A stretch of DNA of 18,150 nucleotides. Source: Nitrospirota bacterium (GTDB lineage Bacteria > JACPQY01). Under the pieces are notes generated by a model that had not been told where the DNA came from, searched no databases, and saw only the letters and a list, made by a program, of their open reading frames with translations. Made by a program: the position numbers and the translations under genes. The stretch is taken from NCBI GenBank assembly GCA_016190245.1, contig JACPQY010000059.1, forward strand, positions 1 to 18,150, given 5' to 3'. This document shows positions 17,845 through 18,150 of the stretch, one piece after another (positions within the stretch are counted from its first letter, which is position 1; each line of letters starts with the position of its first letter).

Positions 17845-18150
17845 CACAACATCTACCTCCATCAAACCGGTGTCAGCGGGGGCAATGTTCCGGAGACGCG
17901 CGCCGATCGAGAAATCCCGATCCATGTTCCGCCTGCCCTCCCAGCGCTGCTTGTCGGATAGGCCGATGGTATCCGAGGCCGACCCGATGTCAATCAACTT
18001 CCAGGCTCTGTTTGAAAACGACCTTAGGGGGATCGACCATGGGCAGGGCGGTTCTTCGTACCTTGGCCCAGGAAGGCCAGGTACCACGCAATGTGGCCCT
18101 GCCAGGATGGCAGGGCAATGACCGTGGTAGGGGCGGGTCCTTCCGCCACG
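17845..18150. other. non-coding right flank with tandem hairpins
   Basis: These 306 bases lie upstream of the lipoprotein gene and contain no supported gene. The lipoprotein promoter must be in the first ~150 bases, but no convincing -35/-10 pair is visible. The right end (18058-18129) is filled by two hairpins, annotated separately. The last bases (TTCCGCCACG) look like the left half of the same TCCGCC-type dyad seen at 1688-1765, cut by the window edge. Confidence 0.5.
18058..18129. repeat. two tandem hairpins at the right edge
   Basis: Hairpin 1 pairs GTACCTTGGCC (18058-18068) with GGCCAGGTAC (18075-18084). Hairpin 2 has a perfect 9-bp inner stem, GCCCTGCCA-gga-TGGCAGGGC (18096-18116), inside an outer stem TACCACG (18082-18088) / CGTGGTA (18123-18129). 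They share bases 18082-18084. The nested symmetry and the following GTAGGGGCGGGT are typical of palindromic extragenic repeats or small non-autonomous elements. Confidence 0.5.

Noticed and set aside
17845-18087. N-terminal extension of the lipoprotein by 81 residues
   Set aside because: A lipoprotein signal peptide must be at the N-terminus, and a GGAGG precedes the internal start.

Overview
The window is about 18 kb of high-GC DNA from a bacterium, almost certainly Gram-negative and probably uncultivated. Several features point towards a deltaproteobacterial-grade lineage (Desulfobacterota, Myxococcota or Bdellovibrionota-like): the ~500-residue duplicated ThyX, a small cysteine-rich lipoprotein, an acyl-CoA dehydrogenase pair of anaerobe/delta type, and GC-rich intergenic hairpin repeats. 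The sequence alone does not fix the phylum.

Left part, + strand (1-3274): the C-terminus of a gene cut by the window edge (possibly an IS630-type transposase), then two acyl-CoA dehydrogenase family genes. The first has the full set of catalytic motifs. The second has Phe where the catalytic Glu should be and also lacks the known alternative Glu. A block of three GC-rich hairpins with the same stem separates them. An in-frame ORF with no credible start follows and looks like a gene remnant.

Middle, - strand (3252-11773): an Lrp/AsnC-type regulator, gltB, gltD, and a secreted GH57-like barrel protein with a C-terminal membrane-anchor/sorting-like tail. They are tightly packed and probably form one transcript from a sigma70-like promoter just ahead of the regulator. 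GltB and GltD are the two subunits of NADPH glutamate synthase (ammonia assimilation), and Lrp-type control of gltBD is a known theme.

Centre (12098-12965): a small integral-membrane ICMT/PEMT-type methyltransferase on the + strand. Behind it on the - strand are the remains of a type II toxin-antitoxin module. The antitoxin lacks its N-terminal DNA-binding part and the RelE-like toxin lacks its N-terminal half.

Right part, - strand (12986-16667): ispH, thyX and rmuC overlap by 4 bp at each junction (GTGA and ATGA), so translation is coupled. They cover the last step of isoprenoid precursor synthesis, FAD-dependent dTMP synthesis and a DNA-maintenance factor. ThyX is a tandem duplication with reciprocally degenerate active-site motifs. 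Divergently, a two-CBS-domain protein (+) follows a leader with mutually exclusive hairpins. A convergent hairpin terminator separates it from a cysteine-rich lipoprotein gene (-). The right edge carries two tandem GC-rich hairpins with no gene.

I found no CRISPR array, tRNA or rRNA. The best candidates for something not routinely described are the reciprocal ThyX duplication, the catalytic-base-less acyl-CoA dehydrogenase next to an intact one, the GH57-like anchored protein in a glutamate synthase operon, and 10-nt homopolymers inside both gltB and gltD.
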